In this document: positions 52,499-62,590 of the stretch, in pieces
Layout of the letters: each line of letters starts with the position of its first letter
How positions within the stretch are numbered: position 1 is the first letter of the stretch
Source of the DNA: an uncultured Sulfurovum sp.
GTDB lineage: Bacteria > Campylobacterota > Campylobacteria > Campylobacterales > Sulfurovaceae
Length of the DNA stretch: 64,000 nt
Assembly: GCA_902727855.1 (NCBI GenBank)
Contig: CACVAS010000105.1
Location: forward strand, 39,157 to 103,156
Reading direction: 5' to 3'
Program-made: the position numbers and the translations under genes
Notes under the pieces: model-generated
Databases searched by the model: none
What the model was told of the DNA's origin: nothing
What the model saw: only the letters and a program-made list of their open reading frames with translations

Positions 52499-54274
52499 TT
52501 AAAGAGGCCAAAATACCATAATAAGAGGAATGGAAACTGCAAGTATGAGTAGCTCTAAAGGTAGACCCATTCGCCAATAGTCTCCAAATTTGTATCCGCC
52601 AGGTCCCATGATGATGGTATTGTTTTTATGACCAATAGGAGATAAAAAGGCACATGATGCAGCTACTGCAACACCCATGAGAAAGGCATCGGGATTGGCA
52701 TTGAGTTCATTCGCAAGGCTTATACCAATGGGAGCAGCAATCAACACTGTAGCCACGTTATTGAGCATGTCAGAGAGTGTCATAGTAACAACCATTAAGA
52801 GTGCTAAGACTGCGACAACAGGCCACCCCTGTGTCATTGATAAGATACTGTTGGCTATGAGTTGTGTGCCACCAGAAGCTTCAAGTGCTGCGCCTATGGG
52901 GATGAGAGAGGCGACAAGTACAATGACTGACCACTCAACAGAGTCGTACATTTGTGAAGGTGTAAGTACTTTTAAAAATCCATATATAACTACTACCATA
53001 GAGAGTGCTACTGGAAGATACACAATGCCAAAACTTGAAAGTACAATGGCAAGAGCAAATAGAGAGACAGCTAAACCTGCTTTGTCTCGTTGGATGACTT
53101 GAAGTCCTCTGTTTTCTAAGGGTAAAGCACCTAGCCATTTGGTGGTATTGTTAAGCTGTTCATCTCCTCCCATGAGTAGTAATACATCTCCTGCTTGAAT
53201 GAGAGATTTTCTGACTCTTTTGCGAAGTGTTTTCCCTTGTCTTGAGATGCCAAGTAACATGACTTCATGTCTATAGAGCAACCCAACCCCATAGGCAGAT
53301 TGACCTACAATTTGTGCATCATAGGGTATGGTCACTTCCGTCATATGTAGTGTACCTACCAGTGTCCCTTTATGTTTAGATGATTTAGAGTAAGATAGTT
53401 TGAGTTCTGAAGATAAACTTTCAAGGTTTTTCGGATTGGCTTCTATGACCAATAGATCACTTTTTCTAATCACTTCATCGAGTACATTACCAGGAAGTCT
53501 TTTACCTCTTCTAATTAAACCTACAATGAGTGTATCGTGCTTTTCTGTCAGTTGTTCGAGTTGTAAAATAGTTTGTCCAATGGCTGGTGAATTACTGTCA
53601 AAACCAATCTCGATGGTGTAGTCATCTAGATTTCTTAAATCATCAGAAGTATTTTTCTTTTGTGTCGACTCTGGCACAAGTCGCCATCCTATAAGTGAGA
53701 CAAAGACAATGCCTGCAAAGGCAGCTCCAAGTCCTACCCAAGCAAAATCAAACATACTATAGGGGTCACCAAGGGCTGTTTCACGAAATTGAGAGATAAC
53801 AATGTTAGGAGGTGTCCCAATGAGTGTAACCATACCACCTAAAATGGTAGCAAATGAAAGAGGCATAAGTGTTTTAGCAGGAGAACGTTTAGCCTGCTTT
53901 GCCGTTTGAATATCTACAGGCATAAGTAATGCCAAAGTGGCAACATTGTTCATAAAGGCAGACATCACTGCACCGAGAATACCTATGGAAGCTATATGTG
54001 CACCTAGTGATCTACTCGCATCAATAAATTTTTCTGAAAGCATCTCTATGGCACCTGATTGAGAGAGTGCTTTAGAGATGATAAGTACTAACGCAATAAT
54101 AATCACAGCAGGATGCCCAAAACCTGAAAATGCGTCTTTTTGAGGGATGACATTAAGTAATAGCCCTAAAGAAAGGGCACCAAATGCTACAAAATCATAC
54201 CGCCACTTTCCCCAAACGAGTAGTATAAGTACGCCACCCATCAACAGAAATAGTGTGATTTGTTCATAGGTCAT
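52499..54274 (-). CDS. SLC13-family permease with two cytosolic TrkA-C domains
   Basis: The 591-residue protein has about ten to twelve TM segments in two halves (1-200 and 395-591) around a cytosolic insert with two TrkA-C (RCK-C) repeats (about 220-300 and 305-385). The first half has SAFMNNVATLALLMPV and LIGTPPNIVISQFR; the second has DMLNNVATVLIAAPI and SPIGHKNNTIIMGPG, the paired SNT/NNT-type motifs of SLC13/DASS carriers. Substrate may be sulfate, a dicarboxylate or another anion. It is 18 bp from trpA. Confidence 0.85.
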   Translation of the reverse strand: MTYEQITLFLLMGGVLILLVWGKWRYDFVAFGALSLGLLLNVIPQKDAFSGFGHPAVIIIALVLIISKALSQSGAIEMLSEKFIDASRSLGAHIASIGILGAVMSAFMNNVATLALLMPVDIQTAKQAKRSPAKTLMPLSFATILGGMVTLIGTPPNIVISQFRETALGDPYSMFDFAWVGLGAAFAGIVFVSLIGWRLVPESTQKKNTSDDLRNLDDYTIEIGFDSNSPAIGQTILQLEQLTEKHDTLIVGLIRRGKRLPGNVLDEVIRKSDLLVIEANPKNLESLSSELKLSYSKSSKHKGTLVGTLHMTEVTIPYDAQIVGQSAYGVGLLYRHEVMLLGISRQGKTLRKRVRKSLIQAGDVLLLMGGDEQLNNTTKWLGALPLENRGLQVIQRDKAGLAVSLFALAIVLSSFGIVYLPVALSMVVVIYGFLKVLTPSQMYDSVEWSVIVLVASLIPIGAALEASGGTQLIANSILSMTQGWPVVAVLALLMVVTMTLSDMLNNVATVLIAAPIGISLANELNANPDAFLMGVAVAASCAFLSPIGHKNNTIIMGPGGYKFGDYWRMGLPLELLILAVSIPLIMVFWPL

Positions 54275-54292
54275 GATTTTTCTTTTTAAAGT

Positions 54293-55033
54293 TTAACTAT
54301 TTATTTTTTCTTTAATCTCTTTAGCAATTTGGGAAATCTTTTTTATTTTTTGTGTATCGCTTAAACTCTCATCTAACAAAACTTTGACAAAAGCAGAACC
54401 TACGATGACACCATCTACACCTACAGCCTTATCTTTGGCTGTATTTTGGTCTACACCAAAACCTACATAAACAGGCGTATCTGAGTAGCGCTTGATAGTG
54501 CTGATGATGGGTTGTAAATCTTCAGATTTTCCTGCACCGGTAATACCTGCGTAGGCAACAAGATAGATGAACTTTTTGGCATCTGTAACAATTTGTTGTA
54601 TACGTGCTTCTGTGTCAGTAGGAGCAATGAAGTCTATGAGACTAAGGCCTGCAGCTTCAATCGCTGGTTTATAGGGTTTTGCTTCTTCTAGTGGTAAATC
54701 TGGAATAATGAACCCATTGACACCACTTTTTTGTGCTTGAGCGATGAAGTGTTCCATACCTTTATGATAGAAAGGATTAAAGTAACCCATCCATAGTGTA
54801 TCTATGTGGGGTGCAATTTTAGTAGAGGCCTCAAACAGATGTTCTAGTTTAAATCCATTTTGTAAAGCCTTGAGATTGGCCGCTTCTATCACTGGTCCAT
54901 CTGCTACAGGGTCTGAAAAAGGCATACCAAGTTCTAAGGTGTCTACACCCGCATCTGCTAGTGTTAAAGCAGCATCAATTGTAAAATCTAACGAGGGAAA
55001 ACCTGTGGTAATGTAAGCAACTAAATTCTTCAA
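54293..55033 (-). CDS. trpA: Tryptophan synthase alpha chain
   Basis: The 246-residue TIM barrel cleaves indole-3-glycerol phosphate to indole. Key segments are LTLADAGVDTLELGMPFSDP with the catalytic Glu, ADGPVIEAANLKAL, GFIIPDLPLEEA and YVGFGVDQNT, with VDGVIVGSAFVK in the phosphate site. No trpB is adjacent, so the alpha and beta genes are separated. Confidence 0.96.
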   Translation of the reverse strand: MKNLVAYITTGFPSLDFTIDAALTLADAGVDTLELGMPFSDPVADGPVIEAANLKALQNGFKLEHLFEASTKIAPHIDTLWMGYFNPFYHKGMEHFIAQAQKSGVNGFIIPDLPLEEAKPYKPAIEAAGLSLIDFIAPTDTEARIQQIVTDAKKFIYLVAYAGITGAGKSEDLQPIISTIKRYSDTPVYVGFGVDQNTAKDKAVGVDGVIVGSAFVKVLLDESLSDTQKIKKISQIAKEIKEKINS

Positions 55034-55119
55034 TATTTCCTCTTATCTAATATATTTTTAACATTATATGCTAAAATGAGTAAAAATATACATTTATACA
55101 CTAGGATGAGAAAAGAATT

Positions 55120-55932
55120 ATGAGTATTCAAACCCCTAAAATAGAAAAAAAAGTAACACTAACAACCATCGCTAAAATGAAAGGTGTAGAACCTATTACG
55201 ATGGTTACGGCCTATGATGCACTCTTTGCTCAGCTTTTTGATGGTGAAGTGGAGATGATACTAGTAGGTGATAGTCTAAATATGAGTTTTCTTGGAAAAG
55301 AAGACACTCTAAGTGCTACAATGGATCAAATGATTTACCACACACAAGCTGTCTGCAATGGTGCAAAATTGCCATTGATTGTACTAGATATGCCTTTTGG
55401 TTCGTACTCAACAGTAGATGATGCGATACATAATGCCACTAGAGCATACAGAGAAACCAATGCACAAGCTATTAAAATAGAAGGTGGAAAAGAGCGTGCA
55501 CATATTGTTGAAGCTTTAACACAAAACTCTATAGCAGTACTTGGACATATAGGGCTTATGCCACAGTTTTTACGCTCAGATGGTGGGTATAAAATACGAG
55601 GAAAAGATGCAGAAGATATCAAACATTTGCTAGAAGATGCTAAAGCGTTAGAGGCTGCAGGAGCATTTGCTGTGGTTGTTGAAGGTGTCAAAAAAGAAGC
55701 TGCACTTGCAATCACAGAAGCTATCAATATCCCAACGATTGGTATTGGGGCAGGAAATGTGACAGATGGGCAAGTACTTGTATGGTCAGATATGTTTGAC
55801 TTCTTTGAAGCCTTTACCCCTAAGTTTGTTAAGAAGTATGGTAAAGGAGCACAGATGATACGTGAAGGACTTTCCGCATATAGAGATGAAGTCAAGTCTA
55901 GAGAATTTCCAAGTGAGGCATATACCTATTAA
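55120..55932 (+). CDS. panB: 3-methyl-2-oxobutanoate hydroxymethyltransferase
   Basis: The 270-residue enzyme makes ketopantoate for pantothenate and CoA. Motifs: [74 protein letters not shown] and [19 protein letters not shown]. Its stop overlaps the ruvB start (TAATG). Confidence 0.96.
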   Translation: MSIQTPKIEKKVTLTTIAKMKGVEPITMVTAYDALFAQLFDGEVEMILVGDSLNMSFLGKEDTLSATMDQMIYHTQAVCNGAKLPLIVLDMPFGSYSTVDDAIHNATRAYRETNAQAIKIEGGKERAHIVEALTQNSIAVLGHIGLMPQFLRSDGGYKIRGKDAEDIKHLLEDAKALEAAGAFAVVVEGVKKEAALAITEAINIPTIGIGAGNVTDGQVLVWSDMFDFFEAFTPKFVKKYGKGAQMIREGLSAYRDEVKSREFPSEAYTY

Positions 55933-56942
55933 TGGAACGTATGGTTGAGATAGAGCGTTTTGAAGAAGAGAGTTCTTATGAGGTCTCTTTACGTCCTAGT
56001 GGATGGGATGAATATATTGGTCAAGAAAAGATAAAAAAAAACCTTAAAGTTTTTATAGAAGCAAGTAAAAAAAGAGAAGAAGCACTAGACCACATTTTGT
56101 TTTTTGGCCCTCCTGGTTTAGGTAAAACAACCATCGCAAACATCATTGCTAACCAGATGAATACCAATATAAAAACCACTGCAGCACCCATGATAGAAAA
56201 GGCAGGCGACTTAGCTGCACTTCTTACCAATATTGAAGAGGGTGATATACTTTTTATAGACGAGATACACCGTATGTCTCCAGCAATAGAAGAAATACTT
56301 TACCCTGCGATGGAAGATTTTAGATTAGATATTATTATAGGTTCTGGTCCTGCAGCACAGACTGTAAAGATAGACCTGCCACGTTTCACACTTATTGGTG
56401 CAACGACAAGAGCAGGGATGCTCTCCAACCCTTTACGTGAACGTTTTGGTATGCACTTTAGAATGCAGTTTTATACACCTGAAGAGTTGGCAAAAATTGT
56501 AATGCAAGCTTCTCACAAGTTAAATAAGGTGTCCCTCCCTGATGCAGCTGCTGAGATGGCAACAAGAAGTAGGGGAACTCCACGTATCGCTTTGCGTTTA
56601 CTCAAGCGTGTGCGTGACTTTGCTGAGGTACTCGATGAACAAGAGATAAGCCTTGAGAGAGCACAATATGCGCTTGATCAACTAGGCGTAAATAATCTTG
56701 GTTTTGATGAACAAGATATACAACTTTTAGAACTACTAGTAAGTGCTAAAAATAAGCCTATGGGGCTTAGTACTATAGGTGCTGCCTTAAGTGAAGATGA
56801 AGGGACGATAGAAGATGTGTTAGAACCCTATCTTATAGCCAATGGCTATATAGAGAGAACAGCAAGAGGACGTATTGCTACACAAAAATCCTATGAGCAT
56901 TTTAAACTTGCTGGGGCGAAGGATGGACTCTTTAATGACTAA
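55932..56942 (+). CDS. ruvB: Holliday junction branch migration helicase RuvB
   Basis: The 336-residue AAA+ motor has [20 protein letters not shown], Walker [18 protein letters not shown], Walker [21 protein letters not shown], sensor [21 protein letters not shown] and a C-terminal winged helix ([17 protein letters not shown]). It drives branch migration with RuvA. It overlaps panB upstream and the AI-2E-family gene downstream. Confidence 0.97.
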   Translation: MERMVEIERFEEESSYEVSLRPSGWDEYIGQEKIKKNLKVFIEASKKREEALDHILFFGPPGLGKTTIANIIANQMNTNIKTTAAPMIEKAGDLAALLTNIEEGDILFIDEIHRMSPAIEEILYPAMEDFRLDIIIGSGPAAQTVKIDLPRFTLIGATTRAGMLSNPLRERFGMHFRMQFYTPEELAKIVMQASHKLNKVSLPDAAAEMATRSRGTPRIALRLLKRVRDFAEVLDEQEISLERAQYALDQLGVNNLGFDEQDIQLLELLVSAKNKPMGLSTIGAALSEDEGTIEDVLEPYLIANGYIERTARGRIATQKSYEHFKLAGAKDGLFND

Positions 56943-57954
56943 AAGTTCTTTAATGGTGACTGCACTATTTGTCTTGGCGATTGTAGGAGCTTACTCAGTG
57001 TATGCACCTTATTTACTCTCTTTAACTGTAGCAATACTCTTAACCATGGCAACATTTAACCTTAGTAAAAAGTTAGTTGCGTGGACAAACTCAGCAAAAA
57101 TCTCTTCAGCTATCTCAACATTTTTACTCTCTTTACTCCTTTTTGCTCCTATTGTCTACTTAGCAACTATTGGGGTAGGGTATGTGACACAAGTAGACAG
57201 TGCAGGTATTAAAGAGACTGTGCACACAGTAAGAGAATACTTAGAACAAGCACCATTTTTTAATGAGTTAAGTAAGCAATATTTGAACGATGATAAAATT
57301 TCTAACTATATTGAGGAGTCAACCCACTATATCACTGCCTTAGGGTCAGCTGGGCTTAGTTTTATGAAAAACATGTTTTTTGTTGTGGTCTTTTATTTTT
57401 TCATTAATTTTTATGGAGACCGTTTCTTTGATATGGTACTAAAACTTTTACCTGTTTCTGCACCAAAAGGTTCAAAAATTATGCACGAAATCTCTGCTAC
57501 TATGGAAGTTGTTTTCTTTTCTATCATCGTAACAGCCATATTTGAGGGTATATTATTTGGTATTATTATGAGCTATTTTGGTTTTAATGGGCTACTCTTT
57601 GGTGTCATTTATGGGTTTGCCTCTTTAGTGCCTATTGTTGGTGGTATTATGGTTTGGGCACCGGTCTCTTTATATGCATTAACACAAATAGACTCCCATA
57701 CAGCTATTGTCATTGCTACGTATTCTGTAGTTATCATTTCGATTATAGCCGATACGTTTATTAAACCTATGATTATTCAAGTGATTAAAGAAGACTTTTT
57801 AAAGTGTACGGTGCAGGTAAACTCTATTGTTATTTTCTTCTCTATTTTTGCTGGTATGAGTACACATGGCTTTTGGGGAATGATTTTAGGACCAGCAGTT
57901 ACGTCGTTTTTGATTGCTATTACAAAAGTCTATGTAAACTATGCAGAGAAATAG
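56935..57954 (+). CDS. AI-2E/YdiK-family permease-like membrane protein
   Basis: I start it at the ATG at 56935 ([12 protein letters not shown]), which overlaps the ruvB stop by 8 nt; the track's start at 56875 would overlap ruvB by 68 nt and adds no membrane segment. The 339-residue protein has about eight TM helices and the family segments [21 protein letters not shown] and [10 protein letters not shown]. The family's substrates are mostly unknown. Its 3' end and terminator-like hairpin are interrupted by an IS element. Confidence 0.8.
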   Translation: MTKSSLMVTALFVLAIVGAYSVYAPYLLSLTVAILLTMATFNLSKKLVAWTNSAKISSAISTFLLSLLLFAPIVYLATIGVGYVTQVDSAGIKETVHTVREYLEQAPFFNELSKQYLNDDKISNYIEESTHYITALGSAGLSFMKNMFFVVVFYFFINFYGDRFFDMVLKLLPVSAPKGSKIMHEISATMEVVFFSIIVTAIFEGILFGIIMSYFGFNGLLFGVIYGFASLVPIVGGIMVWAPVSLYALTQIDSHTAIVIATYSVVIISIIADTFIKPMIIQVIKEDFLKCTVQVNSIVIFFSIFAGMSTHGFWGMILGPAVTSFLIAITKVYVNYAEK

Positions 57955-59099
57955 GGTTTAATTAGAGGGTTCTTGGTCACTAAACCAACATGGTACCCAG
58001 CCTTAATAAACTGATTGAATTTTTTATCAAGAATACAAGATGGGAAATCCATAATTTTTTTATGAAGTGTAGCATAGTTTTTATTCTGCTCATTTCTCAG
58101 TGATTCAAGAGGCGTAATATCGCCTCTATATCCGTTCTTTCTAAGGGTATTAAATCCCCATTGATAGGCTCTCATTTTCTTGACAAGATTACCAATATTA
58201 GGTGCCTTAACATAATCATACAATTCTTTCTCAATAATCCAATGTGAAGTCTCAACCTCACTCTGCCAAGTCTTAGCTCCAGGTGGAATGGTTTTATGTC
58301 TTGTAATGCCATTACGACGCACTACTTGTTTAAAGAGTGTGTCTGCTAATGCATCTCTTGTGTTAACAAATTCTGTGCCATTGTCTGTTTGTATCGTTCT
58401 AGGTACTACATCAAATCTTTTGAGGTGCGTAAGTAACATATCCACAAAGATACTAGAGTTATGTCTTGTATGCTCATGTGCCAAAGAAACAAACAATGCC
58501 CCTGTTTTTAGGTCTCTAGCAGTGTACTGGTACATAGGTAACCCATACTTTCTGTTTAAGTCTTTCTTCTTTTTGAGTGCCAATGATTGTTCTAGGTAGT
58601 TAGGTATGTCGGTTAGTTCTTTGACATCTATCTGTATCTTCTCAAAGGCTAGGTACTTTTGTTTTATGGCTCTACAGTCTTTCTTTTTCTCTGATTTTTT
58701 ATAGTGTCTCTTTAGTAACCTATTCTTTTTCCAAATAGCATAGACCGTGGCTGCTGAAGGTATCTCTGTACATCCTTGCTGGTTTAAATAAGAGACTACA
58801 TAGCAATACCCTAAGCTAGGACGTTCTTTACGAAATTTGATGATCAGTTCTCTTGTTTCGTCTTTGATTTGTAGGTGTGGTGTAATTGGGGCTTTAGAAT
58901 GGTTCTTAAGTGAAGAGATATGCCCTTTAAATCTACCTACCCACTTACGTACTGTTTTACGTGTGGTATTAAACTCCAAAGCTACTGCTGTGATGGATTT
59001 TAGATCTTTAAATCTAGCTACCATTGCTTTTCTAATCTCTAAAGGTTCTTTTGAATCCTTTAGAAAGTCACTATACGTTAAAATATTACTTGCCAACAT
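57939..59099 (-). CDS. IS481-like DDE transposase (HTH plus rve core)
   Basis: The 386-residue protein has an N-terminal helix-turn-helix (TAVALEFNTTRKTVRKWVGRF) and an rve-type integrase core with D in IQIDVKEL, D in TIQTDNGTEFVN and E in SEVETSHWIIEKEL. The open frame extends about 35 nt beyond the inferred IS end, so the last residues (about [10 protein letters not shown]) and the stop codon come from target DNA. The ORF overlaps the 3' end of the AI-2E-family gene by 16 nt on the opposite strand. It appears intact. Confidence 0.85.
   Translation of the reverse strand: MLASNILTYSDFLKDSKEPLEIRKAMVARFKDLKSITAVALEFNTTRKTVRKWVGRFKGHISSLKNHSKAPITPHLQIKDETRELIIKFRKERPSLGYCYVVSYLNQQGCTEIPSAATVYAIWKKNRLLKRHYKKSEKKKDCRAIKQKYLAFEKIQIDVKELTDIPNYLEQSLALKKKKDLNRKYGLPMYQYTARDLKTGALFVSLAHEHTRHNSSIFVDMLLTHLKRFDVVPRTIQTDNGTEFVNTRDALADTLFKQVVRRNGITRHKTIPPGAKTWQSEVETSHWIIEKELYDYVKAPNIGNLVKKMRAYQWGFNTLRKNGYRGDITPLESLRNEQNKNYATLHKKIMDFPSCILDKKFNQFIKAGYHVGLVTKNPLIKPYFSA
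57960..57973 (+). repeat. Target-site duplication, left copy
   Basis: AATTAGAGGGTTCT, exact direct repeat of 59192-59205, bordering the IS. Confidence 0.8.
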
Positions 59100-59191
59100 G
59101 TTTATTCTCCTTGACTTTTTAGTGGTTTAAGAAATCTTGGAAATATTATATCCATCTTCTTTAGGTGGATACCATGTTGGTTTAATCTACA
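57974..59191. mobile_element. IS481-like insertion sequence, about 1218 bp
   Basis: The left end TGGTCACTAAACCAACATGG and the inverted right end (TTGTAGATTAAACCAACATG on the minus strand) share AAACCAACATGGTA. A 14-bp direct repeat AATTAGAGGGTTCT lies immediately outside both ends, which is a target-site duplication within the range known for the family. Boundaries may be off by one or two bases. It contains the single transposase gene. Confidence 0.8.
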
Positions 59192-59205
59192 AATTAGAGG
59201 GTTCT
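59192..59205 (+). repeat. Target-site duplication, right copy
   Basis: AATTAGAGGGTTCT, exact direct repeat of 57960-57973. Removing the IS and one copy restores a stem of AATAGGGTTTAAT with ATTAAACCTATT, a likely terminator or regulatory hairpin. Confidence 0.8.
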
Positions 59206-59261
59206 ATTAATGAAGTATTAAACCTATTATAGAATAATGTTACTACAAAGGATATATTATT

Positions 59262-59939
59262 ATTAAAATACTTATTATAGAAGACGACCCAGAATTGGCC
59301 CTTATCTTAAGTGATTATCTCACAAAATATGACATGGAGGTGGTATGTGCTGAAGACCCGTATATGGGTCTTTCTCTACTTACACAACATACATTTGATT
59401 TAATTATTTTAGATCTTACCTTGCCAGGTATGGATGGACTAGAGGTTGTACCAAAAATACGTGAACTTTCAAATATTCCTATTATTATCTCCTCTGCACG
59501 TGATGATATAACAGATAAAGTCATAGGCATGGAAAGAGGGGCAGATGATTATATGCCTAAACCTTATGACCCCAGAGAGCTTGTAACACGTATTAAGACT
59601 ATTTTACGTCGTACACATCAAGTGGATGATGTAAAAGAAGAAAAAATCTTATTTGAACTAAATGCAAATGCACGTGAAATATACTTTAAAGGTGTAGCTT
59701 TAGAACTTACAGCAGCTGAGTATGATATATTGGGTATGTTGTTGCATCATAGAAATGCCTCTGTATCTAGAGAACAACTACTCTACGAGTCTGAACATAT
59801 TGCAGATGACTCATCGATTAAAAACATAGATGTGATTATCTCTAGAATACGTCAAAAGATTTCAAAAATTGATTCTGATAATATTTATATTAAACCCATT
59901 CGCGGGGTAGGGTATCTTTTAAGTGATCATATTAAGTAA
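59262..59939 (+). CDS. OmpR-family response regulator, apparent ATT start
   Basis: The track starts at a TTG at 59295, but that would remove the acidic pocket. Reading upstream in frame gives KILIIEDDPELALILSDYL with no ATG, GTG or TTG before it. AAAGGA at 59247-59252 is 9 nt before ATT at 59262 (6 nt before the ATT at 59259), so ATT is the likely initiator. The receiver has the phospho-acceptor Asp in LIILDLTLPGMDG, and Lys in YMPKPYDPRELV; the C-terminal winged helix has LTAAEYDILGMLLHHRNASVS and IRGVGYLL. It resembles Helicobacter ArsR in arrangement. The IS lies just upstream and may have changed its promoter. Confidence 0.85.
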   Translation: MKILIIEDDPELALILSDYLTKYDMEVVCAEDPYMGLSLLTQHTFDLIILDLTLPGMDGLEVVPKIRELSNIPIIISSARDDITDKVIGMERGADDYMPKPYDPRELVTRIKTILRRTHQVDDVKEEKILFELNANAREIYFKGVALELTAAEYDILGMLLHHRNASVSREQLLYESEHIADDSSIKNIDVIISRIRQKISKIDSDNIYIKPIRGVGYLLSDHIK

Positions 59940-61185
59940 ATTTTCTCATTTTATGAAAAACCTCTCTGTGAGTACTTTTATTCACATACTTTTTTCTGTG
60001 GCTATTGCCATACTTATTGCTACATTTTTACTCTTTCTCTCTTGGGACAGAGATCGTCAGAAAATAGAAGAGTTTAAGCGTTATCAGCTTATATCTATTA
60101 CCTTTCTATCACATTTACAAGAAGACCCTACAGAAGAAAAGCGACAAGCACTCTATGAAGATTTACGCGTATTGCCATTGTCAAAAACAGAAGTTAAAAG
60201 TCTCAAAAAAGAGATAGAAAATATTGGTAATACGGTATTTTCAGGTGGATCGGCTAAAGGACAAGTGCGTGTATTTGACTTACGTAATGTACGTTACATC
60301 TATGTACAAAGAATGGGTCACAACTTAATGTTTAAGGACAATAAAAAGAAGAGTTTTAATTTTGAATACGCTGTGGCGTTAGGACTATTTCTGATTGGAC
60401 TATTGCTTTTACTTTATTTGGCAGTACTTAAAAAGTTGTCACCACTTAAAAAACTCCATAAAGAGATAGAAGCATTTGCAGATGGAAAAGTAAATACAAG
60501 AATATCTTATGTTTATGATGATGAAATAGGAAAAATTGCAAAAAGTTTTGATGATGCTATTGTGCATATCCAGGAGTTATCAGCATCTAAAAACCTTTTT
60601 ATGCGTAACTTGATGCATGAACTTAAGACTCCTATTACTAAAGGTCGTATTGTCGTTGAGATGCTAGAGGATGCATCTACAAAAAAGGTATTGATACGTG
60701 CATTTGAAAGGATGAATGAACTCATATCTGAACTTGCAGAACTTGAGCGTGTGACAACCAAAAGCTTTGAACCTAAATTTGAAAAAATAATGTTAAGTCA
60801 TTTAGTAAAAAGTAGTCAAGAGCTACTTATGTCACAAAAGTCTTGTTTAAAAATTGACATCGAAGATATGGCAATGGTAACTGATAAAAAGTTAATGACT
60901 TTAGTCATTAAAAATCTCTTAGACAACGGCATAAAGTATGGTGCAGATGCTTGTGTGATGTTACAAACAAATGATGGTCAGATTGAAGTAGTGTCCCAAG
61001 GTCAGCCTTTAAAATATCCTTTAGCATACTACACGGAACCTTTTTCACAAGCAGAAAAAAGAAGTTCTGGCTTTGGTTTAGGACTCTACATTGTCCATAG
61101 TATATTGGAACGTTTAGGTTGTAAGTTAGGGTATAGGCATGAAGAGGGAAAAAATATTTTTATGGTTTTTCCCAAAAAGGCATAG
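59923..61185 (+). CDS. Sensor histidine kinase paired with the OmpR-type regulator (ArsS-like)
   Basis: The 420-residue protein has TM1 (about 18-40), a periplasmic loop of about 105 residues, TM2 (about 146-168), a HAMP region, an H-box FMRNLMHELKTPITKGR, an N-box LVIKNLLDNGIKYG and a G-box SSGFGLGLYIVHSI. The GTG at 59923 gives a 17-nt overlap with the regulator; an ATG at 59953 is the alternative. A short periplasmic sensor and the gene order recall Helicobacter ArsRS, an acid sensor, but the stimulus here is unknown. Confidence 0.88.
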   Translation: MIILSKFSHFMKNLSVSTFIHILFSVAIAILIATFLLFLSWDRDRQKIEEFKRYQLISITFLSHLQEDPTEEKRQALYEDLRVLPLSKTEVKSLKKEIENIGNTVFSGGSAKGQVRVFDLRNVRYIYVQRMGHNLMFKDNKKKSFNFEYAVALGLFLIGLLLLLYLAVLKKLSPLKKLHKEIEAFADGKVNTRISYVYDDEIGKIAKSFDDAIVHIQELSASKNLFMRNLMHELKTPITKGRIVVEMLEDASTKKVLIRAFERMNELISELAELERVTTKSFEPKFEKIMLSHLVKSSQELLMSQKSCLKIDIEDMAMVTDKKLMTLVIKNLLDNGIKYGADACVMLQTNDGQIEVVSQGQPLKYPLAYYTEPFSQAEKRSSGFGLGLYIVHSILERLGCKLGYRHEEGKNIFMVFPKKA

Positions 61186-61204
61186 GTTTAAAAGAGCATA
61201 AACC

Positions 61205-62509
61205 TTATTTTTTTAATGACTCAGCAATAAGCTCTAAAGGGTTCTTAAAGACAGTCTCTACTTCTGCGTTATTTAGTGCTTCAGAGAGCTGTACACGACA
61301 TGCCGAACACTCTGCACTGACATAGTGTGCCTTGGTCTCTTTAATCATGGCTGCCTTTGGTTTCCCCGCTGCCTCAGCAAAGTGAAACTTCTCAGTTTGC
61401 ATGGTTACCCCTCCAAATCCACAACATCTATTTGGATCACTCATCTCAACCATAGGGTAGTTAGGAGAGAGTAAATTACGAGGCTGTTCATAAATACCTT
61501 GTACTTTTCTAGCATGACATGGGTCATGGTAGGTCACAGCTTTATCAGACATGGTACCTTTTTCTGTGAGTATTTTTTGTAACTTAGTGTTGTCATCTAG
61601 CCATGCAGTAGCCATATGAATTTTTTCTGCAACTTTTTTTGCACGTGCTTCCCATTCTGGCATGTCATGGTTTTTAAAGAAGACTTGCCAGTCATGTTTT
61701 ATCATCGCCGAACAGGTAGCTTCTGGTATGAGCATTGCGTCACATTCATCCATGAAACTCTCAAAGTACTCTATGTTGGTCTTAGTCATACGCTCTACAG
61801 AGTCTACTGCCCCAGTAAAGTATGCAGGGGCACCACAACACTGTTGTTTTTTAGGTATAAATATATCAATGTTAAGTTCTTTTAAAATCTCCACTAGAGA
61901 GTCACCTATACCTACATAGTTGTAGTTGGCTAAACACCCAATAAACAGTGCGACACGTTGGTTTTTTTCTTCTTGTTTAGGTGCAGGTATCTCTTCAGGG
62001 TAGCTGTTTAAAAAGCTCACTTTAGAAAGTGAAGGGATAAGTCTTCCTTTCTTAACCATAGGCATTCTAAAACGTGCTAGCAGACCACCTTTATTTTCAT
62101 CTACTTTAAATGCACACGTTTTAAACATAAACCCAAACTTCATGACTATGTCCATGACTTTACGGTGTTCAAGTAGGTAAAAAGCAATACGTTTAAACCA
62201 TGCTATACCAAATTTATCCGCAATATCTGCACGTACTTCTTCTATAATCATGTCTGTGGCAAGAGAGTTGGGACAAACGTCTACACAGTTGGTACATAAA
62301 AAACAAGACTCAAAGATATCTTTAGCATTTTTATCGAGTTCAAGGTGCCCTTGCTGGTAGGCACCTAGTAAATCTATGAACCCACGAGGAGAAGTGGTCT
62401 CATCTGGGTTTACTTGGTGTATGGTACATACAGGGATACATTTTCCACACTTAATACAGTCATTACTGGTTTCACTAAAGTTGAAAATGTCTTCTAGTCT
62501 TTTGCTCAT
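61205..62509 (-). CDS. GlcF-like Fe-S protein (CCG-domain heterodisulfide-reductase type)
   Basis: The 434-residue protein has two [4Fe-4S] motifs (CIKCGKCIPVCTIHQ and CFLCTNCVDVCPNSL) and two CCG domains (KQQCCGAPAYFTG and NRCCGFGGVTMQTE). This is the layout of GlcF/GlpC/HdrD subunits that take electrons from an FAD oxidase to quinone. The GlcD-like protein at 26.2 kb is the obvious partner. It stands alone between the histidine kinase and argF. Confidence 0.85.
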   Translation of the reverse strand: MSKRLEDIFNFSETSNDCIKCGKCIPVCTIHQVNPDETTSPRGFIDLLGAYQQGHLELDKNAKDIFESCFLCTNCVDVCPNSLATDMIIEEVRADIADKFGIAWFKRIAFYLLEHRKVMDIVMKFGFMFKTCAFKVDENKGGLLARFRMPMVKKGRLIPSLSKVSFLNSYPEEIPAPKQEEKNQRVALFIGCLANYNYVGIGDSLVEILKELNIDIFIPKKQQCCGAPAYFTGAVDSVERMTKTNIEYFESFMDECDAMLIPEATCSAMIKHDWQVFFKNHDMPEWEARAKKVAEKIHMATAWLDDNTKLQKILTEKGTMSDKAVTYHDPCHARKVQGIYEQPRNLLSPNYPMVEMSDPNRCCGFGGVTMQTEKFHFAEAAGKPKAAMIKETKAHYVSAECSACRVQLSEALNNAEVETVFKNPLELIAESLKK

Positions 62510-62590
62510 GTTACCTTCTCAAAGTCTTGTTCCCATGTGCTGAAGGGAAACTACGTTATTTACTCTTTATAGCTAGTCTTACTAAAAATG

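Noticed and set aside
56875-56934. Upstream start of the AI-2E-family gene given in the track
   Set aside because: It lies deep inside ruvB and adds 20 residues with no membrane character; the ATG at 56935 overlaps the ruvB stop in the usual coupled fashion.
59295-59939. TTG at 59295 as the response-regulator start
   Set aside because: It would remove the IIEDDPE segment that forms the phosphorylation pocket, and no RBS is suitably placed.
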